This document shows positions 1 to 10,900 of a stretch of 64,000 bases of DNA, one piece after another. The notes beneath the pieces were generated by a model. That model was given only the letters and a program-made list of their open reading frames with translations. It searched no databases and had not been told where the DNA came from. The stretch's first letter is position 1, and every line of letters starts with the position of its first letter. Source of the stretch: Monocercomonoides exilis (Eukaryota > Preaxostyla > Oxymonadida > Polymastigidae); NCBI GenBank assembly GCA_001643675.2, contig LSRY02000016.1, positions 434,001 through 498,000 on the forward strand, given 5' to 3'. Made by a program: the position numbers and the translations under genes.

Positions 1-1372
1 TTGCAAGCACAGAACGAAATGAGATTAAAAAGAAAGCAACGCCTTTTTCATAGGAAAAAAAAATTATTGATTCAAACCTCCATCCTTGTGATTTTGATTA
101 AGTATCGTTGAAAGAAAATACGCAAATGCTCCGATAAAACAATCACCTGCTCCGGATGTATCGACAACTCTGTGTTATTATTTTTGATTCATCGGTGATC
201 AATTTTTGAACATGAATATGAAGTTAGAAATAATTGGTATATCAAAAATTTCATAAAATAAATACATAACAAGCAGTAACTCATTCACACTTTTCGACTT
301 TAGGGCACGAAACATATATTGGCTGACTGCACCCACCGCTTTCTTCATCTCCCAGGGCAAATGAAGCACCCATACTTCCCAAAGTGACAAGAGACATCTT
401 CAAAAAAGGCTTACCTGTGCTTGCTGGCTTTGACGACGATGAGGCGGAAGAAGCCTCTTTTGAAAGCAGATGAAGCTTGGAATGAAGTTCAGCGACTGAA
501 ACTTCATTTTCCTATTGATGTTAACAATATGGATAAAGATTCAGATAAAAAAAATTAATTACAAAAAATTGTACAAATAAATACCTTTGCTTCTCCTTTA
601 ATAGTGATTTCTTTTGTAGTATTAAATCCGCACATTGCCAATGCTTCAATTTCATTTGGAACAACAATGCTTGTTGCATTTATTAAACCAAAAGGAATTG
701 GAGATTCCACTTTACATTCTGGTGTACAAGTTGCATTTCCTGCTGGAACAGGTGCTGGATTGAGTATTGTCACCAATCCATGCTTTTCTGCAATTTCAAG
801 CGCGAATTGAGATATTTCTATTGGTATTTCAAGTTGAACGATCATGATCTTTCAAAGTTTGGCGTGATAAAGGTGCAACAAAAAGAAATAACATTCAATT
901 ATTTTTTAAAAATTACACAAGCGCTTCGAAGCTAAATTGAAAATACCTTTGAATGCGCAATAATATGTTCTGCAGACAGAATATCTTCACGTGTTATTAG
1001 ATCATTTGCTCCATTCACAATTACAATTGCATTTCTTCCATCTTCATCCACAAAAATTGGAGCAACCCCACTTGATGCTTTTGATGTGCTTTGGAAATAT
1101 GTGGTGTCTATGTCCAACGATTTTAAATTTTCAATCATTCCTTTTCCAAAGAAATCTTCACCAACTTTTCCTATAAACATTGACTTTGCTCCCAATTTCG
1201 CTGCGGCAGCAGCTTGATTTGCTCCTTTACCGCCGAATCCTGTGGAAAAGCTTGACCCATGCAAAGTTTCTCCAATAAGAGGAAGTCTTGGAACATTTGC
1301 AATCAAATCCATATTTGAAGCTCCAACAACAACAATATCCGGGTATTTTTGAACACTTTTTTCTTCAGACAT
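1..1372 (-). CDS. RBKS: Ribokinase (PfkB family), 3' end probably beyond the window
   Basis: Likely phosphorylates D-ribose to ribose-5-phosphate in the cytosol. Four exons splice in frame: 947-1372, 585-848, 291-511 and 169 downward. Exon 1 starts MSEEKSVQKYPDIVVVGASN and has the ribokinase N-terminal pattern with the GGKGANQA substrate-loop motif. Exon 2 begins IMIVQLEIP, the usual LLQLEIP strand. Exon 3 holds the VTLGSMGA segment. Exon 4 holds DTSGAGDCFIGAFAYF, the PfkB signature with the catalytic Asp in GAGD. Introns are about 98, 73 and 121 bp with GT/AG ends. In-frame TAA occurs at 64-66, only about 25 residues after GAGD, where ribokinases usually have 50-60 more. A GTTTGA donor-like site just before that stop suggests another intron running off the window. 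Family assignment is firm; the 3' end is not. Confidence 0.88.
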
Positions 1373-1954
1373 GATTACAATCTGATAATATTTTCCTTTT
1401 GATATTTAAATCTTTTTGAACTGTTAAAAAGGAATTAAAAAAATACCTAATTGATCAGACCATCCCTTGCTAAAAATACAATTTCATGCATGCGAACAAT
1501 TGTTATTCCAATGACTTTAAAAGAAATTAATAATAATAATAATAATAAAATACTCACATTCAATAACTCAATCAATTATCAAATATCACATTTATTTGAA
1601 AACAAAAAACTGGTTAATACTCAAAATAAAATTCAATATTTACTAGATAAGCCAAAATTGTAACAAAATGTTAAATATATCTTTTGTTACTCGTTCGTTC
1701 AATGCAATTGAAGGCTAAAATTGTAATAAGCAAAATCCTTTTTAAAGCTAACAAGCCTTTCACAAAAATGTAAGTTGTGCGAAATCAATAAAAAAATAAA
1801 CATGAAATCAGATACTGCCACATTATCTGCATCAAGTCTATAATAATATTCATCATCATCATCATTACAATCATCTATTTATCGATCCATTCACTTCCCT
1901 CTCCATTTCATTTCATTTCATTTCACTTCACTTTTCATTGGCCCTCAGCTTCAC
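1373..1954. other. Intergenic, AT-rich, between RBKS 5' end and Pumilio 3' end
   Basis: No coding sequence is recognised. The stretch contains a short (TAA)n run near 1530-1550 and a CAT/ATC run near 1850-1865. It should hold the RBKS promoter and the 3' UTR of the Pumilio gene, but no specific element can be named. Confidence 0.6.
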
Positions 1955-4900
1955 TCAATCCTCCTTCTCCTCCTTCCTCTCCTCCGAATGCCCATTTGCA
2001 TCACTCTTCCTTTTCTGCTCACTTTCCTGTGTGCTTTTGTGGTGGAAAAGTTGATTCTGTTGTTGACTATGCTGACTGTGGTGGTGGTGGTGGTGGTGGC
2101 TGTGTCTGCTGTGGTGTCTGCTGTGGTGTCTGCTGTGCTGGGGGTGTCTGGGCGACACATTCAGCGAAGGGAAGGTGGTGGGAGTGATCAGCTGGGCTGC
2201 TGGCAGAGCAGCCTGGTGGATTGGCGTCGATTGCATAGACGAGTGGAGATTGGAGGAAGCAGAGTAGCCAGAGTAAGGAGAGGAAGACAGCAAGTTGCTG
2301 GAGGAGTCGCTGAAGTAGTCTTCGCTCTGGGAGAAGGCAGAGGACAGTGTGTTGTCCCCGCCGATGCTGCTGGCACCGTCGCTGTCGTCGGCATCGCCTC
2401 CAATTGACATGTCTTTGTCGTTCTCTTCATCACTGGCTGTGCTGTCATCGTCGTCATCATCATCTTCTTCTTCATCGTCATCATCATCTTCTGTATTGCT
2501 TGTGCTGCTGCCGCTTCTGGATGCAAATGATCCTCTGCTTCTGTGTGAATTCAATGAGGAAGAACGCGATTTCATTGAAAGAGATGAAAATCTGGTGCCT
2601 GAAAGAGACATCTCATGCAAGCGCATAAGAGTGCCTGGAGATGAAGGAGAAACAGTCGAAGTGGAAGAAGAAGAAGAAGAAGAAGAGGAGGAGGAGGAAG
2701 ATGATGCTGAAGAGGAGGAAGAAGAAGACATGTGTTGATTTGAAAGTGGAGATACAGCTGTGGAGAGAATGTGTTGTGCTTCATTCAGAGATGAATAGGG
2801 GAAGCAGGAATGGTCAACATCAGGAGAAGAAAAGGAAGAAGAAGAAGAAGAGGAGGAGGAGGATGAGGAGGAGGATGAAGAGGAAGAGGAAGAAGTTGAT
2901 GATGATTGCATAATATTTGAAGTGTCAGAGGACAAAGAAGGAAAAGAGACCAATGAGGGAGAAAAAGCTGTTTGTGAAGTGATAGCTGAAGATTGGGAGC
3001 TGAGGTTGTAGTGATGGTGATGAGGCGTGATGAAGATGATTGCAGAAGGAGAAGACAAGCCATCTTCATCGGAAGAATTATGAGGCAAGGAATAAGATGG
3101 AGGTACTGATGATAGAGAAGAAGAAGAAGAAGAAGATGATGATGATGAGTTCAGATTGGATAACTGAGATTGCTGATGCAAGTAATGTTTCTGCGATTGA
3201 GGCGACAAGAAGGAAGAAGAGGAAGAGGAAGAGGAAGGAGAAGTTGGAGTGTTGTGAGAAGAAGAGGAAAGTGAATGGTCAGACAGAAGAGTGGGTGTAA
3301 GGGCATCAGAGGAGGATGTGAGAGACAAAGAAGTTGATGGAGAAGAAGAAGAGGAAGAGGAAGATGTTAAAGAAGAAGAATTTATGTTAGAATTAGCAGA
3401 AGAAGATGATGTGGAGGAAGAAGAAGAAGAAGTATTGCCAGCTTGTTTAATAGGCGAAGATGAAGGAGAAGGCGAAGGAGAAGGCGAAGAAGGAGAAGCA
3501 TACGACGAATGAGACGAAAGAAGAAACTGAGGCGAAAGAGAATCAACAACCGGATTTTGCATCCCATTTGGAGGAGCAAGCATCGAAGAAGATAGGAGAG
3601 GAGATGTCTCAATGGGAATGGAGAGAGGCATCGGGAGGGCGAAAGGGAGGGCAGACGAAGAAGGAACAGGCAGAACAGAAAAGGGGTTGGGGCGGTTGTC
3701 CTTCGAGATGGAAGGAGGCGGGGTGCTGGGCTGTGCAGAGAGGAAAGGAGGAGCGATGGAAGATAAGTCAGAGACAAGGAAAGAAGAAGCAGCAGTTGAA
3801 TTGAGCGAAGGGGAGGAGTGGAAGGCAGGCATTGAGGAAGAAGCGCCGACTTGTGAGAGGACTTGTGTGATGGAGTATTCAGCCACGTTGTCGTGGCTGG
3901 CGTGTGCTTGTGAATGTGAATGGGAGTGTGAATGGGAGTGGGTGTGTGAATGAGCGTGCTGAAGAGAATGGGATTGGGAGTTGGGTGTGTTGAGGGAGGC
4001 AGCAGAGGACAGAGTGGAGTGCAGGCGTGTCTCTTCATTGCCCTGCGAGTAGTCGACAGAGTAAGTGCGGTGGGTGTGCAGAAGAGCAGGGGACGCTGTG
4101 CCGAGGTCGTGTTCAGCAGGCATTGGGGCGACAAAGGTGTTGGCGACGAGAGAAGACGAGAAGGAAGAGAAGGATTCAGATGGGGAGACAGACAGAGGCA
4201 GAGGCACATCCATCTGCGAGGTGTGGGTGTGGTGGGCAGGTGTGGCTTGGCGGAAGGGGGTGGCAGTGTGGGGAGGAGAAGGGACGAAGGGAGTGGCAGA
4301 GGAGAGGGAGGAGTTGGATCTGCGATGAGATGGGGTGTTCAGAGAGTTTGCTTGGGAGTGGGAATGGGAATGGGATTGGGAATGGGAGCGTGTGCGAGAT
4401 TTTGAATGAGAATGAGAATGAGAATGAGAATGAGAATGAGATCTGGAGTGGTTGGAGGCGTAAGAGCGAGAATGAGAATGAGAATGGACGCGCCGTTGAG
4501 AACGTGAGTGTGAATGGGAATGAGAGTGAGAGTGTGAGTGAGAGTGTGAGTGAGAATGGGAATGTGAATGTGACCGGATGTGTGTGGACTCAGAGGCGAA
4601 GGAGACAGGAGAGAGAGGCAGAGAGAAGGAGAGGGAATGAGAATGAGGAATGGAACTGCCATTGCCGTTGGCGGGTGTTGGAGACGAGGAAGAGGAAGAG
4701 GAAGGAGAAGAAGAGGAAGAAGAAGCAGAAGAAGAGGAGAAAGAAGAGCCGAAAGATGAAGACATAAGAGAGGTTGGTGGGGATGTGGAGGTGAAAGAAT
4801 GGCTGGTGGAGAACAAAGAGGAAGAGGAAGAAGAGATTATGGATGACAGAACAGCAGGAACAGACCGGGAAGGCGCAGGGAATGCTTGGTCGGATGCGAA

Positions 4901-7900
4901 TGAGCGGTGGGAGGCAGAAAAAGTGAGGGTGTCGATGGCATTCAGATCAGAAGAAGAAGAAGAAGAGGAAGAGGAGGAAGAGGATGTTGATGTGAGAACA
5001 TTCAATTGGAGTGCAGAGAGGCTGGAGGGGAGGATGGCTCGAGAATGGGGAGAGGAGTTTGGTTTCTGTTTGTTGATATTTGGAAGAATAGAAGAAGAAG
5101 AAGAAGAAGAGGAGGAGGAAGAAGAAGAATTCAAAGGAGAGATTGAGGGAATATTAGAAAGAGGATTTGTCAGAGAAAAGTTGTAAACAGCTTCTGGGCG
5201 ATGGATTGCACTTGGCCAACTGAATGTTTGCGGCTCAGACAGATTCATTGAAGAAGGATTAGAGGAAGAGGAAGAGGAAGAGGAAGAAGAGGAAGAGGAA
5301 GAAGAAACTTTGGATTCATTTATTTCATTCACGGAAGAAGAAGAGGATGTTGAGTTATCAACAGGATTTTGGAGTGAGTGAAGAGAAGATTTTGATATTT
5401 CAGATGAATTCAATGCAGAAGCAGAGGAAGAGGAAGAAACAGAAGAAGAGGAGGAAGAAGAAGGCGAAGAAGGAAAAGCCAACAAGTTTTGAGTGTTCTG
5501 TGCGTGGTAATCTGATTCCTGTGTCAGCATCTTCTGTTCAACTCCATTCAATGCAGATGAAGTAAATGCATTGTTATTCTGCACGTTTTGAGGATACAAT
5601 GAATTACTCCCAATAGAAGATGGCTGCTGAACATAACTTTGCTGCTGCTGTTGTTGTTGAGCTATTGACAATGAAGATGTGTTAACAGCAGAAGCAGAAG
5701 AAGCAGCTGAATGCATAGCATTACTTGAAGCATCCCTTCCATTCATTTGTGCTGATTGCTTTGTGTTTTCGCTGTCTCCATCGATGCTGAATGACTCATT
5801 GGTTCCGATTGCTACGATCTCTCCAGTCTGAGTGATGGCTATTCTGGGTGGTTGGCTAAGCATCGGTGCAATGGAAGAGGAATATGGAGAGTACAAAAGG
5901 CTTTCATTTGGTGCTAGTCCTGGTGAGGAGGTGGAAGAAGAAGAAGAAGAAGAAGAAGAAGATGATGATGATGATGAATTTGTATGCTGCTGCTGCTGTT
6001 GTTGTAATTGTTGAGGATTCTTTGGTTGTGGAGGAATAAACTGCGAAGAAGTGTTCGAAGAACTCGAAAGATTAGCAGAATTAGCAACATTTGCAGTATT
6101 TGCAGCATTTCCAGCATTGGCAGGCGAACTTTGATTGGTTTGTGGAGAAAGCGAAGGGAACGAGAGATATTGCGATGCAGGATATGACAGATAGGGGTGC
6201 TGTGCTGACATGCCCTGCAGTTGATTCATCATCATCATCTGTTGCTGTTGTTGTTGTTGCTGCTGCTGCTGTTGTGGTTGATAGGCAGCGTTTGAGACAG
6301 GCATAAGAGAAGGAGGAAGGACATACGAGGCAGAAGGGACAGGAGAGCGATAGGCAGCGAGTGGAAGAGGATACGATGGATTGCTTCCCAAATATGGCTG
6401 CTGAATGGAAGAAGAAGAGGAAGAGGAAGAGGAAGAAGAGGAGGAGGAGGAGGAAGAAGAGGAAGGAGGAGGCATTATTGAAGGCTGGTTGGAGAGAGAA
6501 TCGAGTTGTGGGTGAGGGAAAGAAGAATAGAGGAGATGAGGAGAGGTTGCAAATGCAGATGCATTTGGGAGAAGTTGCGGGGAGTGCATTTGAGAATTCA
6601 TAGAAGAAGAAGCAGAGGAAGAAGTAGTAGTAGTAGTAGCAGATGATGATGATGATGATGATAAAGTGACTTGTGGACGATACATTTGCATGTTGTTCAG
6701 ATAAGTTCCATTTGCACTTTTCTTGTTTGCTTCTTCTTCTCTCTCAGCATTCTTCGCAATTCCATTCAAAAATCTCCCTTTCTCTTTTCCTTCTTCCTTT
6801 CCTTTCCCTTCTTCATTCTCTCCTCTTCCTTCTCCTCCTCCTCCTTCTCCTTCCTCCTCCTCGTCTTCCTCTTCAATCATCTTCAGCTCATCTATCGAAG
6901 GGATACGAGGCCTCTGAGGGATTCCAATCAAAGATGCACCGAAAGAAGAGGCAGACGATGACGGGAGCGGAAGCAAGTTCGACTTCGACGCAGAAAACGG
7001 GCCAGACGAAGAATACGGGCGGATCAGCTTGAAAATGGCTGCAGATGCCTTTGAAGAGAGCACATGGGGGTGGGAATGGCTGGAGTTAACTTGAGTGTTT
7101 GAGAGAGAGTTTTGTGAAGAGCTGTCTTGTTCTGTCTGTTTCTGCCTGCGACGAGAAGAAGATTTCCCCTGCAATGCATTTGAGCTGTTTTGTGCAGACT
7201 GCACAGAAACACCTGCAGAAGCAGTTGAAGAAGAAGAAGAAGAAGCAGAAGAAGCAATAGAATTCATTCCAGCTGCCTGAACCACATTCACTTTGCCTGC
7301 TTTCCTCTTTGCGAGCTGTGGATGTGACGGTGGAGGGAAAGGAGGCTGTGAAAGTGACGTCTTCATGTTGTCCAGTCGAGTGAAGATGTGTTTGGGAACA
7401 TCGTTTCTCTGCTCAATGAGCGAGGCAATGGGCAGCAGAGCAGCAGCGATGAGTGTCTTTGTGTTGGGAGAGGCGTAGTCGAAGATCTTCTGCACGACAT
7501 AGTTGCCAAACGAGTCTGACAGGAGGAACATGAGCGGATGGGTCAGCAGAGAGGACAGAGGAGGCTGGGCGGAGGTGGATGCAGCAGAAGAAGCACCACC
7601 ACTTCCAGCACTGCCACCAAGAAAGAACGGAGTGGGTGAGGAGTTGTAGTATGCGCCATTGCTGCCTGCAGAGTTGGCAGAACCAGAAGATGATGATGAA
7701 GAAGAAGAACCAGGTGCATTTGGCTGATTGTTGACTGGCTGGATGCGCGGTGGGTTCACTCTTCCACCATAAGTAGACATAATCTCCAGGATCACCTGTG
7801 TCTTCACCGGCTGCTCAACCCTCTCGACAATCTTCTCCATCACATTCGAGCCGAACTTGTGACGCGACAGCTCAAAGAAATGACCACTCAGCTGCTGAAC

Positions 7901-10900
7901 AAGCTGAGTCCGGATCTTCTCATGTGGATTGAGAACTGAAGAAGACTGATTTTTGCTAAGCTGTGCGGATGTGGATGGGGTGTTTGTTAAATCTTTCTCT
8001 CCTTTTTTCTCTTTGTGCAATAGAGAATTCGCATCATCTCTTCCACCAGACTCAGTTGCTGCCATCGATGCCATCGCTTTATCATCAGCATTTTTCCTCT
8101 TTTCTGCTGCTTTGTGTTCTGCTCCTTGTTCCTCTTCATCTGCCTGCTCTTCATCTTCGTCGTCGCAGTAGACAATCATGTGCTGTATGACATAGTTTCC
8201 ACTCTGGTTGAACGACAACTCCTTCGCAAATGGCATCAGAGAAACAGCCAGCTGCCTTCTTTGTGAAGCGGACGAGTGTTCAAACAGACGCTGGATGATG
8301 CGGCAGCCGTATGTGTGGGAGGCAATGGAGAAGATGAGACTTGAGGAGGAAGAAGATGACAAGGAAGAGGAAGAGGAAGGATGAGGTTTGGCATTGGATG
8401 GAGATGAACGAGAAGAGAATGAATGGTCAGAATTATTGCTATGGGCAGAAGAAGAAGAAGAAGAAGAAGTTGATGAAGTTGACAACAATGACGAATTCGT
8501 CTTATTCACTTCAGTGAATGTGTCAATCAAGCTCTGCAGCTCTTCACTAGGCACACACTCCACACAGCGCTGGAGGACATGATTTGCGTTCTGGTCGAAG
8601 ATGCAGTCAACCGCGTGAGGAAAAATCTCTCTTGCCGCTACCACACAGGAGCCTTCATCGATCACATCCAGCGCCTTCTGCACCACACGGCAGGCGAATG
8701 GGTGGATGGCCAGCTGGAACAAGTTGCCTGTCAGACACTGCAGAATACGGTGGATCTGATACGCATTCCCTACATCGAAGAACTTCTGGATGACATAGTT
8801 GGAGAAGGGGTCGCGGCAGAGCGAGAGGACACACTGTTTGTTGAGAGGGTAGAAGCGGTAGTCGAACGCAGAGAACAAGGGAAGAGTGTCAGAAGAAGAA
8901 GGAGATGTTAAAGAAGAGGAAGAAGATGGAGATTGATGCGGAGAAGAAGATTGGGGTAATGTATTTACCGCATTTTGCTTCGCATATCCAAACACCTTCT
9001 CCCCAGCCGAACCTTCTTCTTTCTCCTTTGCTTTCTCCTTCTCCTTCTCCTTCTCCTTCTCCCTCTCTCTCAGCACCGCCATCTGCTCCTCAAACTCCCC
9101 CTTGTCCAGTGCCAGCTCCATCAGAATCGTCTCCATCTCGTCTTCGCTGCACTGCTCGAGAAACGCCTGCAGCAGACGGGAGCCGCACTGGTCAGCCGAC
9201 AGAGGAAGCAGATGGGACCTCATCAGAGAAAGAGGGAAGCGGCTGTTTGCATTGCCCCGCAGCATCAGCACGAGGGGGTCTGAGTGTGGATGGGGGATGA
9301 ATGGGCGGTGGGAGGACTGAGAGGAGTACGAAGAGTGCAGAGTGGCCGACTCGGCATCAGAACTGGGTGTGACTGAGGAATAGCGAGAAGGATGAGGAGA
9401 GGGTGAGGGTGAGGGTGTGGTGATGGCTGTGGATGACATTGTGCCAGATCCTAAAGTTGAAGAGGAGGAGGAGGAGGATGAAGAAATAGAAGAAGTAGAA
9501 GATGTTGATTGTGCAGATGGAGGAATGCCCATGAAGTTATTTGACTGAGGTGAGTCAGGCTGCTGGTGCTTCGTCCTTCTTCCTGCTTTGCCCTGGCCGA
9601 GCTTCCCATTTCTGCGCCTCATCATATTCCCTTGTCTCTGCACTTGTGGGAACTGCTGCTCAAACACCACATTATTCTGCACAAATGGCTGCATTGATTG
9701 TGCTCCAACTGGATTTGCCAGCCCCAAAATGGCAGCGTTTGCTGAGGGAAGTTGGATGTGTGCTGCCGCCGACGCAGCTGCTGTAGCTGCTGCTGCTGCG
9801 GGTGATGGTGCAATCATCAGCAGCTGGCCAGACGGGGCAGCTGCAGAAGAGGCAGCGGATAAAGCAGAGGCAGTAGAGGTGGTGGTGGTGGTGGTTGCAG
9901 TTGTGCTGGAGGAGACTGTTGCAGAGGATGAAGAAGACATCGACGACGCAGTTGTCTCATACGACGAGGCTGATGATTCATCTCCTTCAGAGGAATCATC
10001 GAAATTCCCATCTGATGTCCCACCTTCTCCTCCTTCTCCGCCAGCTGAAGACGACAATGAAGAGAGTGAGCCAGCTGTGTGGAGGCCATCGTGCGATGCC
10101 CTGTGGCGTGCTCGGCTGCTCTTCGACCGCTTTCGCCGGCGCGTCTTCTTCTGCCGCTGCCGCTGCTTCGTCTTCGACTTCGGCTTGGGCTTCGGCTCAG
10201 TGAATTGAGGATCGTTGAATGCAGAGGCAGACGAGGGAGGAAGCTGACGAGGCTGTTGCTGAGTGAAGGAAGAAGGAAGAGATGGATGAGATGAAAGAGA
10301 AGGAAGAGCAGGAAGGGCATTAAGAGTGTTGAGAGAAGGAGGATAGAACTGGCTCATCTGCATCTGCTGTTGTGTCTGCAGCTGAGTCTGCTGCAATTGC
10401 TGTTGAGGAGAAGAGAGCGAAGACATCTGAAGAGGCTGAAGGAACTGGAGCTCTTGTGGAGTCATCGAATAGGCAGGGAGAGCGATGCCCTGTGAAGAGG
10501 AAGGCCTGACTGATGGGTGAATGTGATAGAGAGAAGTAGAAGCAACAGTAGGAGCAGCACCAGCACCAGCACCAGCAGCAGTAGATGCGGATAAGGTGGA
10601 TGATGCAGAATTCAAAGGCTGAAAAGTGTAAGATGAAAGTATTTGCTGCTGAGAGGGGAGAGGAAAGCTCATGTTTCTTGGGCAAAATGGTGTGGCGTTC
10701 AGTGAAAGAGAGGAAGAGGCTGGTTTGAATTGCAGCTGGTTGGGCAAAACAGCGCCAGGCTGAGGCATCGCATTCTGCTGATGTTGTTGTTGTTGCTGCT
10801 GCTGCTGCTGTGATTGTGTTTGTGATTGCTGCTGTTGCTGTTGCGATTGTTGTGATGACTGTGACTGCATCTGTTGCTGAGGAATCTGAGTGCTCATCTG

